A stretch of 64,000 nucleotides of DNA, taken from assembly GCA_041609995.1 (NCBI GenBank), contig JBFIPU010000002.1, forward strand, positions 34,450 to 98,449. The letters run 5' to 3'. This DNA comes from JABDOU01 sp041609995 (lineage in GTDB: Bacteria; Actinomycetota; Acidimicrobiia; Spongiisociales; SHLN01). A model generated the notes under the pieces. The model had not been told where the DNA came from and ran no database searches. It worked only from the letters and a program-made list of their open reading frames with translations. Below, piece by piece: positions 42,429 to 50,546 of the stretch (position 1 is the stretch's first letter; the number at the start of each line of letters is the position of its first letter). Position numbers and translations under genes: made by a program.

Positions 42429-44510
42429 CTACTTGGACGCGTTCGACTCAGTGACGGGCGGCACCGCCCGATACACGCGGCCTTCCCCCGGGCGCAGGTT
42501 CTCGATCCGGTGGAAGTAGCCGTTGTGCTCCAGCCGATGATCGACCGCCGGCGTCCCTTCGTGAGTGGAGAATGCGAGCTCGAGAGCAAGCTTGCGATGC
42601 AAAGCGGGAATCCCAAAGAACCCGGAGTCGCGATCGAGGTCGGCGTTGGTCGCGATGACGAACTTCGGCTCGCCTTGCTGGGTCCAGACCGCTGTGCCGC
42701 GAAGGGTCGTGGCGTCGGGTGGAATCAACCAGCGAGTGTCGGCCTCGGCGATTACATCCCAAATCGATTCAACGAAGAGGCGGATGCGGGTCAGCCGCCC
42801 GAATAGCGCATCGTTGGTACCCCATGAAAACTCATCCGAGTGTCGGGCCTTCGATGGGTACCGGTTGGTGTCGCCCCGCTCTCGAAAGACAAACAACTTG
42901 GTGTAGTACTCGTTGTCGGCCGGCTCCTCCCGGTGGTCGCGGACCTCGAAGCCGAGAGCGGTGTAGCTGGGCATGTCCGTCAGCAGGAGGGCGGTGAGGC
43001 ACCGCAGCTCGTTGCCTGCGCGGTAGAACTCGTCGAAACGTGGGTCGTCCTTGTCGGCGGTCATCACGCCATACGCCGGGGCACACGATCGGGTCGCGAG
43101 GTCGTCGAGATAGCGTCGGAAACGTCGCAGGTACTCCTGATCCCCGACCACGGTTGCCTGCAGGTCTCCCAGGGCGGCGTCCGCCTCGGACGCATCCAGG
43201 TGGTCGAGTTCCTCACCGTATTGGAACACGTCGCGTGCCGGCAGAAAACTCTCGGCCAAATAGGCGAAATGCGGTACCTCGCGCCGAATCTCGGCTTTGA
43301 CCGCCGCCAGGACGTCGTAGTGCTCGTCGACGCGATCGGGCACGCCGTCGGGCCGCATCTGCACATGTGACATGTCGCCTCGCATGAAGTCGAAGTTCCC
43401 CTGCTGGGCTGCTCGCCGATAGTGGTTCACGACGTAAGCCCAGGTGGTGGTCCGGGGCCGGGAGAAATCGATTTCCCAGTCGCGATTCTCGTTGACCCGA
43501 TCGAACAACTGGTAGCGGGCCAGCGGTGTGAAGACGCGGCTCATGTATTGGGGCTGGAGCATCTCGTAATCGTGCCAGACCATGCCGTGTTCGTCCTCCC
43601 GCGGCGCCGTGGGCGCCACCGTGATCCCCCGGAAGGGGACGCCCATGGTGGCGGGAACCGGCTCGAATCCGAACCACTTGAGACGCATCAGCAGCTCGAG
43701 CCGCCGGGCGTCGCGGCCGGCACGGTCGGCGGGCACCCCGAACAACAACTCGAGGCGAGCCGGCTCATCCAGTGCGAACAGCTCCTCTTTGGTCTGGGGC
43801 ATCAACCCATCAGGTGGGCCCACAGCCGGACCCGATTCCTGGAGCCAGCCGAAGATGGTGGCGGCCACCTCCGCTCCCACGCCTGTCGAGTGATCCCGGA
43901 TCGCTCCCCCCTCGACTCGCATCCATTCGAAATGGCCGGGGTTGGCGAGAGACATCTCAGAGAAGCGGTCGGCGTGTGGGATCACGTCCATGCCGACGGA
44001 GCGTCCCATCACGTGGAGCAGATTGGTGGTTGCCCGCAGCTGGCGCTCTGAAGTGTCGAGATACGGTGCCCACGCGGCCATCTCTTCGGAGGTGAACTCA
44101 GGGTTGAGGTTCCAGCTCGCCGGGCCGTACAGGCTCCCGGCCACGCCCGGTTCCCACAGGGGCAGCAGGTGGATCGAATCGAAGACGGCGGGCAGCGTGA
44201 GCACATACTTGATGACACCGGCATACGTGCCCACCGTGCGCACGTTGAGGCCAACGATGTTGGTTCGGCGCATCCACCGCCCGTCTCCCTCACTCGACCG
44301 GGGTGACCGGATCGATCGGGACAACTCTGATCCGGGGACACGGGCGTCGGTGGCCTCTTGCGACAGCGCAATGTCGACGGCGGCGCCGAAGTGGCTTCTG
44401 AGCAACTCGATGGCGGTCGCGAACGACAGCGACAGCGCGTCCTGGGGCCGAAGCCCGGCCACGAAAGACGTCTGGCGTTCCGTAAAGGCGATGAAGTCGG
44501 CTTCTTCCAC
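42429..44510 (-). CDS. GH13-like (alpha-amylase superfamily) protein of unknown specificity
   Basis: A 693-residue soluble protein. Landmarks resemble the conserved regions of GH13 TIM barrels: GSLYGPASWNLNPEF, MGRSVGMDVIPHADRFSEMS (region I, Asp then His), NFDFMRGDMSHVQMRP (region II Arg-x-Asp, putative nucleophile), PHFAYLAESFLPARDVF (region III, putative acid Glu) and LTDMPSYTALGF (region IV variant lacking the usual His-Asp). An N-terminal extension of about 80 residues is unassigned. The GTG start lacks a clear Shine-Dalgarno. A trehalose-synthase, sucrose-phosphorylase or transferase activity cannot be told apart, and the missing region IV His-Asp makes classical amylase activity uncertain. 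A PIG-L deacetylase gene is divergent from it. Confidence 0.6.
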   Translation of the reverse strand: MEEADFIAFTERQTSFVAGLRPQDALSLSFATAIELLRSHFGAAVDIALSQEATDARVPGSELSRSIRSPRSSEGDGRWMRRTNIVGLNVRTVGTYAGVIKYVLTLPAVFDSIHLLPLWEPGVAGSLYGPASWNLNPEFTSEEMAAWAPYLDTSERQLRATTNLLHVMGRSVGMDVIPHADRFSEMSLANPGHFEWMRVEGGAIRDHSTGVGAEVAATIFGWLQESGPAVGPPDGLMPQTKEELFALDEPARLELLFGVPADRAGRDARRLELLMRLKWFGFEPVPATMGVPFRGITVAPTAPREDEHGMVWHDYEMLQPQYMSRVFTPLARYQLFDRVNENRDWEIDFSRPRTTTWAYVVNHYRRAAQQGNFDFMRGDMSHVQMRPDGVPDRVDEHYDVLAAVKAEIRREVPHFAYLAESFLPARDVFQYGEELDHLDASEADAALGDLQATVVGDQEYLRRFRRYLDDLATRSCAPAYGVMTADKDDPRFDEFYRAGNELRCLTALLLTDMPSYTALGFEVRDHREEPADNEYYTKLFVFRERGDTNRYPSKARHSDEFSWGTNDALFGRLTRIRLFVESIWDVIAEADTRWLIPPDATTLRGTAVWTQQGEPKFVIATNADLDRDSGFFGIPALHRKLALELAFSTHEGTPAVDHRLEHNGYFHRIENLRPGEGRVYRAVPPVTESNASK

Positions 44511-44581
44511 ATCGGAAATCTATTCCCGGCGGCCGGTATCCCCCGGTCGCGCGGACGCCCGCCCTCGCTAGCCTCGACCGC

Positions 44582-45322
44582 GTGAGTGAGCGACGACTCC
44601 CAACCTCCCGGGGTGCGCTCGAGCCCCCGGCGCGGGTTCTGGTTGTGGCCGCCCACCCGGACGATATCGACTTCGGCTCAGCGGGAACGGTCGCCCACCT
44701 CACCCATCTGGGGAGCGAGGTCGCCTATTGCCTGGTCACCTCCGGTGATGCCGGCGACGACGACATGACAGTTCCTCAGAGCGAGCTGGCTGCCCTCCGG
44801 GAGCAAGAGCAGACGGCGGCGGCGGCCGAGGTGGGGGTAGACACGATTCACTGGCTGCGGCGTCCGGACGGCACCGTGACGGCCGATTTGGAGTTGCGTC
44901 GCGACATCGCACGGGTCATTCGGATCGAACGTCCGGACCTGGTGATCACCCAATCCCCGGAGCGGGTGTGGGAAAGCATTTACGCCAGCCACCCCGACCA
45001 CCTGGCGACCGGCGAGGCGACCATGTCAGCGGTGTATCCCGACTCGCGGAATCCGAGGGCGTTCCCCGAGCTCCTTGCCACCGGCCATCAGCCCCACACC
45101 GTCCCGGAGGTGTGGGTCACCACCCGCTCCCCCGATCTGGCGGTCGACATCAGCGAAATGTTCGACCGGAAGCTGGCGGCGCTCCGTGCCCACCGCAGCC
45201 AGACGGCCAAGATGGAGAACCTCGAAGAGCTGTTACGCGACTGGGGCGTACGGGTGGCGGAGGCGGCGGGCCTGGCGTCAGGCCGGATGGCCGAGGGCTA
45301 CCGGCGGGTGGTCACGACCTAG
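44582..45322 (+). CDS. PIG-L/LmbE-family N-acetylglucosamine-type deacetylase
   Basis: A 246-residue zinc hydrolase that removes acyl groups from GlcNAc-linked or related substrates (MshB- and LmbE-type enzymes). The zinc site is visible as AAHPDDIDFGSAGTVAHL (His, Asp, Asp) with the second His in SHPDHLATGEA. The strand LVITQSPERVWESIY and the ending are as in LmbE. The family includes mycothiol deacetylase MshB; the lack of adjacent mycothiol genes leaves the substrate open. Its stop shares the palindrome CTAG with the convergent TipAS gene. It is divergent from the GH13-like gene. Confidence 0.85.
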   Translation: MSERRLPTSRGALEPPARVLVVAAHPDDIDFGSAGTVAHLTHLGSEVAYCLVTSGDAGDDDMTVPQSELAALREQEQTAAAAEVGVDTIHWLRRPDGTVTADLELRRDIARVIRIERPDLVITQSPERVWESIYASHPDHLATGEATMSAVYPDSRNPRAFPELLATGHQPHTVPEVWVTTRSPDLAVDISEMFDRKLAALRAHRSQTAKMENLEELLRDWGVRVAEAAGLASGRMAEGYRRVVTT

Positions 45323-45699
45323 CCGGCGCTATTGGCCGCAATGGCCTCCGACAGGTATTCCGCCAGGCCCTCTCCCGCCTGGTCGATCTGCTCTTTGAAT
45401 CGCATGTCGGAGACGTACATCTGGCCCAGGCCGGCGTGGATCTCAGGGCTGCAGGGATAGAACCACTTCGAGATGTGCTCCCGGTGTCTCGTGGCCAGTA
45501 GACGAGCGGGCTCGCTGGAGGCGGCCACCCCCTCTCGCATCAGCTGGAGCAGGCCCTGATAGATCGCGTCGTTGTCCGCATCGATTCTCTCCCAGTCGGC
45601 CTCCGTGTAGGAGGAGGTCCGGCGGACCGACTCGGCGTATTCCGGGCTTCCCCCCCAGCGCTCTTCCGCTTCTCGTCGATGGTCGGAGTTGTGGCGCAT
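45319..45699 (-). CDS. Stand-alone TipAS-like antibiotic-recognition domain
   Basis: A 126-residue all-helical protein with the TipAS fold: RREAEERWGGSPEYAESVRR, LQLMREGVAASSEPARLLAT, HREHISKWFYPCSPEIHAGL and a final EQIDQAGEGLAEYLSEAI. TipAS is the ligand-binding part of MerR-type TipAL and of Mta-like regulators. Here the DNA-binding half is missing. It could sequester or sense thiopeptide-like compounds. The ATG at 45697-45699 fits the domain start. The 18-bp gap to the NfuA-like gene on the same strand suggests one transcript. Confidence 0.8.
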   Translation of the reverse strand: MRHNSDHRREAEERWGGSPEYAESVRRTSSYTEADWERIDADNDAIYQGLLQLMREGVAASSEPARLLATRHREHISKWFYPCSPEIHAGLGQMYVSDMRFKEQIDQAGEGLAEYLSEAIAANSAG

Positions 45700-45716
45700 G
45701 ATCCTCGGGTCAGCGG

Positions 45717-46343
45717 CTACTTCTTGGCCTGCTCGTAGTACGGATTTTCGCCACTTGCGTGATCGGTCACGTCTACGACCTTGTGGATCGAAGGAACGTG
45801 GTGGCGAATCGTGGCCTCGATGCCCGACGACAAGGTCACCGACGCCATCCCGCATCCCTGACAGCCGCCCCCCAGCCGTACGTAGACCGTCCCTTCCTCG
45901 ACCGCCACCACCTCTGCTTGCCCTCCGTGGGCCGCGATGGCGGGGTTGATCATCGTGCGGACCACTTCGCTCACCTGGTCTGCCACGTCGCCCGACAACT
46001 GCAGCTGCTGTCCCGATCCCAGGATCGGGGGGCTGGGCTGGTTCGGGTTCTGCAGCTCGAGGCCAGGCCGCAGCAGGTCGCGTGACATGGTCATCACGGA
46101 GCCGCGAAGGTGCTCGATGTCCTGCTTGGGGATGATCACCGGCAGCTCGCCGTGCATCTCGACGTAATCGTCGGGGGCAGCATCCTCGACCAGCATCAAT
46201 GCCATCTCGTAGGCGAACGCGTCTCCCCGCACACCGGTGACGGCGAGCACGATGCCCAGATCGGACGCGTCCGGTTGGGCAGCCCGTATGTCGAGGAGCT
46301 TGCGCATCGCTTTCTGGTCAACAGTGATGACGGGGGTTTCCAT
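45717..46343 (-). CDS. NfuA-like Fe-S cluster scaffold/carrier
   Basis: A 208-residue protein with an A-type-like N-domain (DLGIVLAVTGVRGDAFAYEM, cluster Cys replaced as in degenerate A-type domains) and a C-terminal NifU/NfuA domain. In that domain the CxxC reads LGGGCQGCGMASVTLSSGIE and binds a [4Fe-4S] cluster. It delivers clusters to apo-proteins. The start ATG at 46341-46343 follows GGTGGG. It is divergent from the ATP-grasp gene. The nearby nifJ and ferredoxin-type proteins would be typical clients, but that is inference. Confidence 0.88.
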   Translation of the reverse strand: METPVITVDQKAMRKLLDIRAAQPDASDLGIVLAVTGVRGDAFAYEMALMLVEDAAPDDYVEMHGELPVIIPKQDIEHLRGSVMTMSRDLLRPGLELQNPNQPSPPILGSGQQLQLSGDVADQVSEVVRTMINPAIAAHGGQAEVVAVEEGTVYVRLGGGCQGCGMASVTLSSGIEATIRHHVPSIHKVVDVTDHASGENPYYEQAKK

Positions 46344-46404
46344 CCCACCATGGTAGGCCGTCGTGATGATCACCCCCGGAGGGTTTTCTCACCAGTATGT
46401 GTCT

Positions 46405-47637
46405 GTGAAACGCGTCGTGATCCTCGCTTCGCAGAACAGCTACCGGAGCCGCGACTTCGTCCAGGCCGCCGAGCTGTTGCGCCTCGACTGGATTCTGGCC
46501 TCGGATGCGGATATTCCGGTATCCGGCCAGCGGCAGATCCACGTGAACCTCGACGATCCGGCATCGGCGGATCGGCTGGCAGCGCTGGACCCGGACGCGG
46601 TGATCGCGGTAGACGATGCCGCGGTGATCCTGGCGGCGGCGGCCGCGGAATTGGCCGGCATTGCCCACAATCCTCGCCAGGCTGCCCGGGCCACCCGCGA
46701 CAAGGCGCTGATGCGCCGGCTGGTGGAAGCCGCCGGGCTGGCGCAGCCCGCATTTCGCGAGGTAAGCCCGGGGAACGCCGGAGCGGCGGCGGCCGAAATC
46801 GGATTCCCGGTCGTGCTCAAACCACTGAATCTGTCGGCCGGTCAGGGGGTGATCAGGGCCGATGACCCGATCGCCGCCAGCCGCGCCGAATCCCGGGTGC
46901 GAGCGATCCTCGCTGACGCCGGTCAGGATCCGGCCGGCGCCATCCTGGTCGAGTCGTACGTCGACGGAGACGAGCTGGCGGTGGAGGGGATCCTGGTCGA
47001 GGGCACCCTGCAGGTCTTGGCTGTGATCGACAAGCCGGAGCCGCTCACCGGTCCCTTTTTCGAGGAGACGCTGTTCGTGACCCCAAGCCGCCATTCGCAA
47101 GAGCAGCTCGACACCTCCATGGGACTGGTGCAAGAGGCGGCCTCGGCGCTCGGCCTCGTGACCGGACCGGTACACGCCGAGATCCGGCTGTCCCCCGACG
47201 GTCCGCAGCTCATCGAGGTGGCCGCCCGCACCATCGGCGGCCTATGTGGGCGAGCCCTGACCTTCGGACTCTTGGGCGAGACGCTCGAAACCCTCGTCCT
47301 CAAGTCGGCGTTGGGGATGGATGTCGGCGAACTGTCCGCCGCCCGGCCGGCAAGTGGCGTGCTGATGCTGCCCATCCCGGCCTCGGGCGTGTATTCGGGT
47401 GTGGCAGGCATCGAGGAAGCCACCGCCATCGAACAGATCGACGGGGTCGAGATGACCGTCCCCCTGGGCCGGCGGGTCGCGTCGCTGCCGGATGGTGATC
47501 GGTACCTCGGATTCGTGTTTGCTTCCGGCTCGACCGCCGGGGAAGTAGAGGAGGCATTACGGTCCGCCTCGCAGCTGATCGAAGTCACCATCGACGGCGA
47601 AGCGATGCGCCCGTCGCTCGAGTCGCGACAGACGTGA
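46405..47637 (+). CDS. ATP-grasp domain ligase (amino acid/peptide-ligase-like)
   Basis: A 410-residue ATP-grasp enzyme that would form an amide or thioester through an acyl-phosphate. The N-domain strand (KRVVILASQNSYRSRDF) is followed by RQAARATRDKALMRRLVEAAG, FPVVLKPLNLSAGQGVIRAD (the ATP-binding Lys and loop) and HAEIRLSPDGPQLIEVAAR (metal-binding Glu and Asn-like site). The architecture resembles BacD, carnosine synthase and amino-acid ligases rather than purine enzymes. The start is uncertain (GTG 46405, GTG 46399 or ATG 46363). It lies 27 bp before a class V aminotransferase-fold gene, which suggests one pathway. Confidence 0.82.
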   Translation: MKRVVILASQNSYRSRDFVQAAELLRLDWILASDADIPVSGQRQIHVNLDDPASADRLAALDPDAVIAVDDAAVILAAAAAELAGIAHNPRQAARATRDKALMRRLVEAAGLAQPAFREVSPGNAGAAAAEIGFPVVLKPLNLSAGQGVIRADDPIAASRAESRVRAILADAGQDPAGAILVESYVDGDELAVEGILVEGTLQVLAVIDKPEPLTGPFFEETLFVTPSRHSQEQLDTSMGLVQEAASALGLVTGPVHAEIRLSPDGPQLIEVAARTIGGLCGRALTFGLLGETLETLVLKSALGMDVGELSAARPASGVLMLPIPASGVYSGVAGIEEATAIEQIDGVEMTVPLGRRVASLPDGDRYLGFVFASGSTAGEVEEALRSASQLIEVTIDGEAMRPSLESRQT

Positions 47638-47664
47638 TTGGTTAACCTGATCGTCGGGAGGCAC

Positions 47665-49371
47665 ATGTCAATCGACGCCGCATTGCCGGGCAGCCGGTCG
47701 GTAGAGCGGGCCGATCTCATCGAGTTGGTCCGGTCGTCGGTCATCGGCGAAAACGAGGCGGTCGCCGGGCCGTACGGGATTCGCCGCGTCACGTACGCGG
47801 ACTACACCGCCTCGGGCCGCTCCCTCTCGTTCATCGAGGACTTCGTTCGTGACGCCGTCCTCCCGCTGTATGCCAACACCCATACCGAATCCTCCGGTAC
47901 CGGCCGGCAGACGACGAGGTTCCGGGAGGACGCCCGGGAGATCATCCGCCGCTGCGTCGGTGCCGGTGAAGAACACGCTGTCGTTTTCTGTGGTTCGGGC
48001 GCCACGGCGGCCATCGACCGCCTGGTGGGGGTACTCAATCTCCGGCTTCCCGCCGACCTCGACGACCGGTATCAACTCCAGGGCCACATCCCGCCCTCTG
48101 ATCGTCCGGTCGTGTTCATCGGGCCCTTTGAGCACCACAGCAACGAGCTGCCCTGGCGAGAATCGATCGCCGATGTCGTCCGCATCAGGGAAGACGCCGA
48201 CGGACACATCGACCTCGTACACCTCGAGCAAGAGTTGGCCGCGCACGCCGAACGGCCGTTGAAGATCGGCAGCTTTTCGGCCGCCTCCAACGTCACCGGC
48301 ATCATCTCCGATACCCATGCCATCGCCCGGCTGCTCCACCGTCATGGTGCCTTCTCCTTCTGGGATTTTGCCGCCTCTGCGCCCTATGTGGCGATCGCCA
48401 TGGACGGGGAGAGCGACGGCCTCTCCTACAAGGACGCCATCTTCTTTTCTCCCCACAAGCTCATCGGAGGGCCAGGAACACCCGGCGTGCTGGTGGGCCG
48501 CCGCGAGCTCTTCACCAACCGGGTCCCGGCGGTGGTGGGAGGTGGCACCGTCGCCTACGTCAACCCCGAGGACCACCATTACCTGGAGGACATCGAGCAC
48601 CGGGAAGAAGGGGGCACCCCCGCCATCGTCGAATCGATCCGGGCCGGCCTGGTGTTCCAGTTGAAAGAACGGGTGGGGGCCGACACCATCCGGGCCCTCG
48701 AGCACGACTTCATCCGGCGGGCCATCGAACGCTGGATGCAACATCCAAACATCGAGATACTCGGCAACCCCGACGCCGACCGGCTCTCGATCGTTTCGTT
48801 CGTGGTCAGGTTCCGCGACCGCTCACTCCACCACAACTACGTCGTGGCAGTCCTCAATGATGTGTTCGGAATACAGGCCCGCGGTGGCTGTTCCTGTGCC
48901 GGTCCGTATGGCCACACCTTGCTCGGGATCGACCTCGAGACCTCGCATCAGTTCGAGGCAGAGGTCATGCACGGCTGCGAGGGCATCAAACCGGGCTGGG
49001 TTCGCGTCAACTTCAACTACTTCATCTCGGAGGAGGTTTTCGACTTCATCGTGCGCGCCGTGGAGATGGTCGCCGATCGCGGCTGGTCCCTGCTGCCCTT
49101 CTACACCTTCGATCCACACACCGGGTTGTGGCGGCATCGTGATGGGCCCGCCGAGGCCCCCTTGTCGCTGCACGACATCAGTTACGACGGCGGAGTGATG
49201 TCCTACCCGCGGCACCGGCACACGGCGGGTGAGGAACGCCTGGCCGGCTACCTGGTGGAGGCTGGACAAATCTTCGAAAACGCCGAGGCGGATCACCCGG
49301 TCGGTGAGCATGTCGAGCTCGGCCCGGGCTTTGAGGAATTGCGTTGGTTTCCGATTCCCGAGGAGCTGTGA
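47665..49371 (+). CDS. Class V aminotransferase-fold PLP enzyme (cysteine desulfurase-like)
   Basis: A 568-residue PLP enzyme. The cofactor Lys lies in IFFSPHKLIGGPGTPGVLVG, and family motifs include TESSGTGRQTTRFREDAREI, VVFCGSGATAAIDRLVGVLN and SFWDFAASAPYVAIAMDG. A Cys-rich site GIQARGGCSCAGPYGHTLLG sits where SufS/CsdA enzymes carry the persulfide Cys, so sulfur transfer is likely. The C-terminus extends about 100 residues beyond the typical cysteine desulfurase and has no known domain. ATG at 47665 follows GGGAGG. Its only operon partner is the ATP-grasp gene. It could instead act on an amino acid or sulfur carrier. Confidence 0.78.
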   Translation: MSIDAALPGSRSVERADLIELVRSSVIGENEAVAGPYGIRRVTYADYTASGRSLSFIEDFVRDAVLPLYANTHTESSGTGRQTTRFREDAREIIRRCVGAGEEHAVVFCGSGATAAIDRLVGVLNLRLPADLDDRYQLQGHIPPSDRPVVFIGPFEHHSNELPWRESIADVVRIREDADGHIDLVHLEQELAAHAERPLKIGSFSAASNVTGIISDTHAIARLLHRHGAFSFWDFAASAPYVAIAMDGESDGLSYKDAIFFSPHKLIGGPGTPGVLVGRRELFTNRVPAVVGGGTVAYVNPEDHHYLEDIEHREEGGTPAIVESIRAGLVFQLKERVGADTIRALEHDFIRRAIERWMQHPNIEILGNPDADRLSIVSFVVRFRDRSLHHNYVVAVLNDVFGIQARGGCSCAGPYGHTLLGIDLETSHQFEAEVMHGCEGIKPGWVRVNFNYFISEEVFDFIVRAVEMVADRGWSLLPFYTFDPHTGLWRHRDGPAEAPLSLHDISYDGGVMSYPRHRHTAGEERLAGYLVEAGQIFENAEADHPVGEHVELGPGFEELRWFPIPEEL

Positions 49372-49378
49372 GGAGGCG

Positions 49379-49978
49379 TTACGGGCGGACCACGAAGTCG
49401 ACTGAGGTGTATCCGGACAGTAGCAGCAGGTTTTCGATGACATCCCGGGCGTTGGCATCCGCCCGGGAAAGGATGTCCTGGGCCAGGGCTTGATCGACGA
49501 GGACCTGTTCAGCCACCTGGCGGGCGTCCGATTCCAGTTGCGGGTCGCCCTTGGTGAACAGGCCGGTGTCACGGTCGAATACTTGGGTGGCCTCGTTGTC
49601 AGTCGCCACGTAGAGCACTTCGGCCGCCGGCAGGCGCACCGTGACCCGCCCGGTCTCGGGGTCGACCGTGAAATCGGACGATGACAGTCTGTCCAGGTCC
49701 ACTCCGGCCCCGATCTCGGCCACGACCATCATCACGATCTTGTCGCCCGTTGCCCAATTGAGCCAGCCGGCGTCGTTGCCTTTTTCGATGAGCGTGGACT
49801 CGGTCACCTCAACCGTCGTGAGCTCGGCGACGTCGCGCACCGACTCGATGACGATCGGGCCCACATCGGTGTATGGCTCAGGCCCGGAGAAGGGGTTCCA
49901 GTCCGAGAGGGTGAGGCCGATCAGGAAGGCGGCGATGGCGGCCAGAACGACGGCGATGGTGCCGGGACCCTGCTTCAT
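49379..49978 (-). CDS. DUF4230 membrane-anchored protein
   Basis: A 199-residue protein with an N-terminal anchor helix (IAVVLAAIAAFLIGLTLS) and an extracytoplasmic DUF4230 domain. The domain includes ESVRDVAELTTVEVTESTLI, DKIVMMVVAEIGAGVDLDRL, VTVRLPAAEVLYVATDNEA and ARQVAEQVLVDQALAQDILS. The domain is found widely in bacteria and has no known function. The gene is convergent with the class V enzyme (7 bp apart). Confidence 0.8.
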   Translation of the reverse strand: MKQGPGTIAVVLAAIAAFLIGLTLSDWNPFSGPEPYTDVGPIVIESVRDVAELTTVEVTESTLIEKGNDAGWLNWATGDKIVMMVVAEIGAGVDLDRLSSSDFTVDPETGRVTVRLPAAEVLYVATDNEATQVFDRDTGLFTKGDPQLESDARQVAEQVLVDQALAQDILSRADANARDVIENLLLLSGYTSVDFVVRP

Positions 49979-50076
49979 GGGTCAGAACATACTCCACACG
50001 GAACCGTAACAACCGGCGACCCGAGGCATGGATTCACGCGTAGATTCGGAGTCGCCTTGACAGAAAGGAGGGCCAC

Positions 50077-50514
50077 ATGCCTGTTGTCGAGGAATCCATC
50101 GTGATCAACCGGCCTCGGGAAGAGGTGTTCGAGTTCGCCACCGACCCGGCCAACGTGCACCTCTACAACTCCAATCTCGTGAGTTTCGAGAAGACGTCCG
50201 ACGGCCCCGTTGGAAAGGGAACGACCTTCCGGGGGGAAACCAAAGTAGTCGGCAAGTCGATCCGCTGGACATCGGAAGTCGCCGAGTTCGACGCCGGCCG
50301 TCACACCGTCCAGCGCAGTGTCGAGTCGCCCATCGGCTGGGAATTCGAGATCACCTACGAGGACACCAACGGTGGGACGCTCTTGCGGTGGCGGCAGGAG
50401 ACAGACGCATTTGGTGGCTTCTTCGGAAAGCTGGCAGATCCGCTGGTGATCAGGATGTACAGCAAAGACGTTCGCTCCAACCTCGAAAAATTGAAGGAGC
50501 TGCTCGAGGCCTAG
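50077..50514 (+). CDS. SRPBCC-superfamily (polyketide cyclase/CoxG-like) protein
   Basis: A 145-residue START-like fold protein. It begins VVEESIVINRPREEVFEFATDPANVH, the usual opening of SRPBCC proteins, and follows with hydrophobic-pocket strands (EFEITYEDTNGGTLLRWRQE). The ligand is unknown. AAAGGAGG lies 6 nt before the ATG. It is the first gene of a plus-strand stretch before the DAHP synthase, 32 bp upstream of it. Confidence 0.82.
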   Translation: MPVVEESIVINRPREEVFEFATDPANVHLYNSNLVSFEKTSDGPVGKGTTFRGETKVVGKSIRWTSEVAEFDAGRHTVQRSVESPIGWEFEITYEDTNGGTLLRWRQETDAFGGFFGKLADPLVIRMYSKDVRSNLEKLKELLEA

Positions 50515-50546
50515 TTTCCGCGCTCCATTCGCCATAAACTTGCTGT

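Noticed and set aside
41175..42806. Plus-strand frame across the MFS and GH13-like genes
   Set aside because: It is low-complexity Arg/Glu/Gly antisense sequence covering two real genes on the minus strand.
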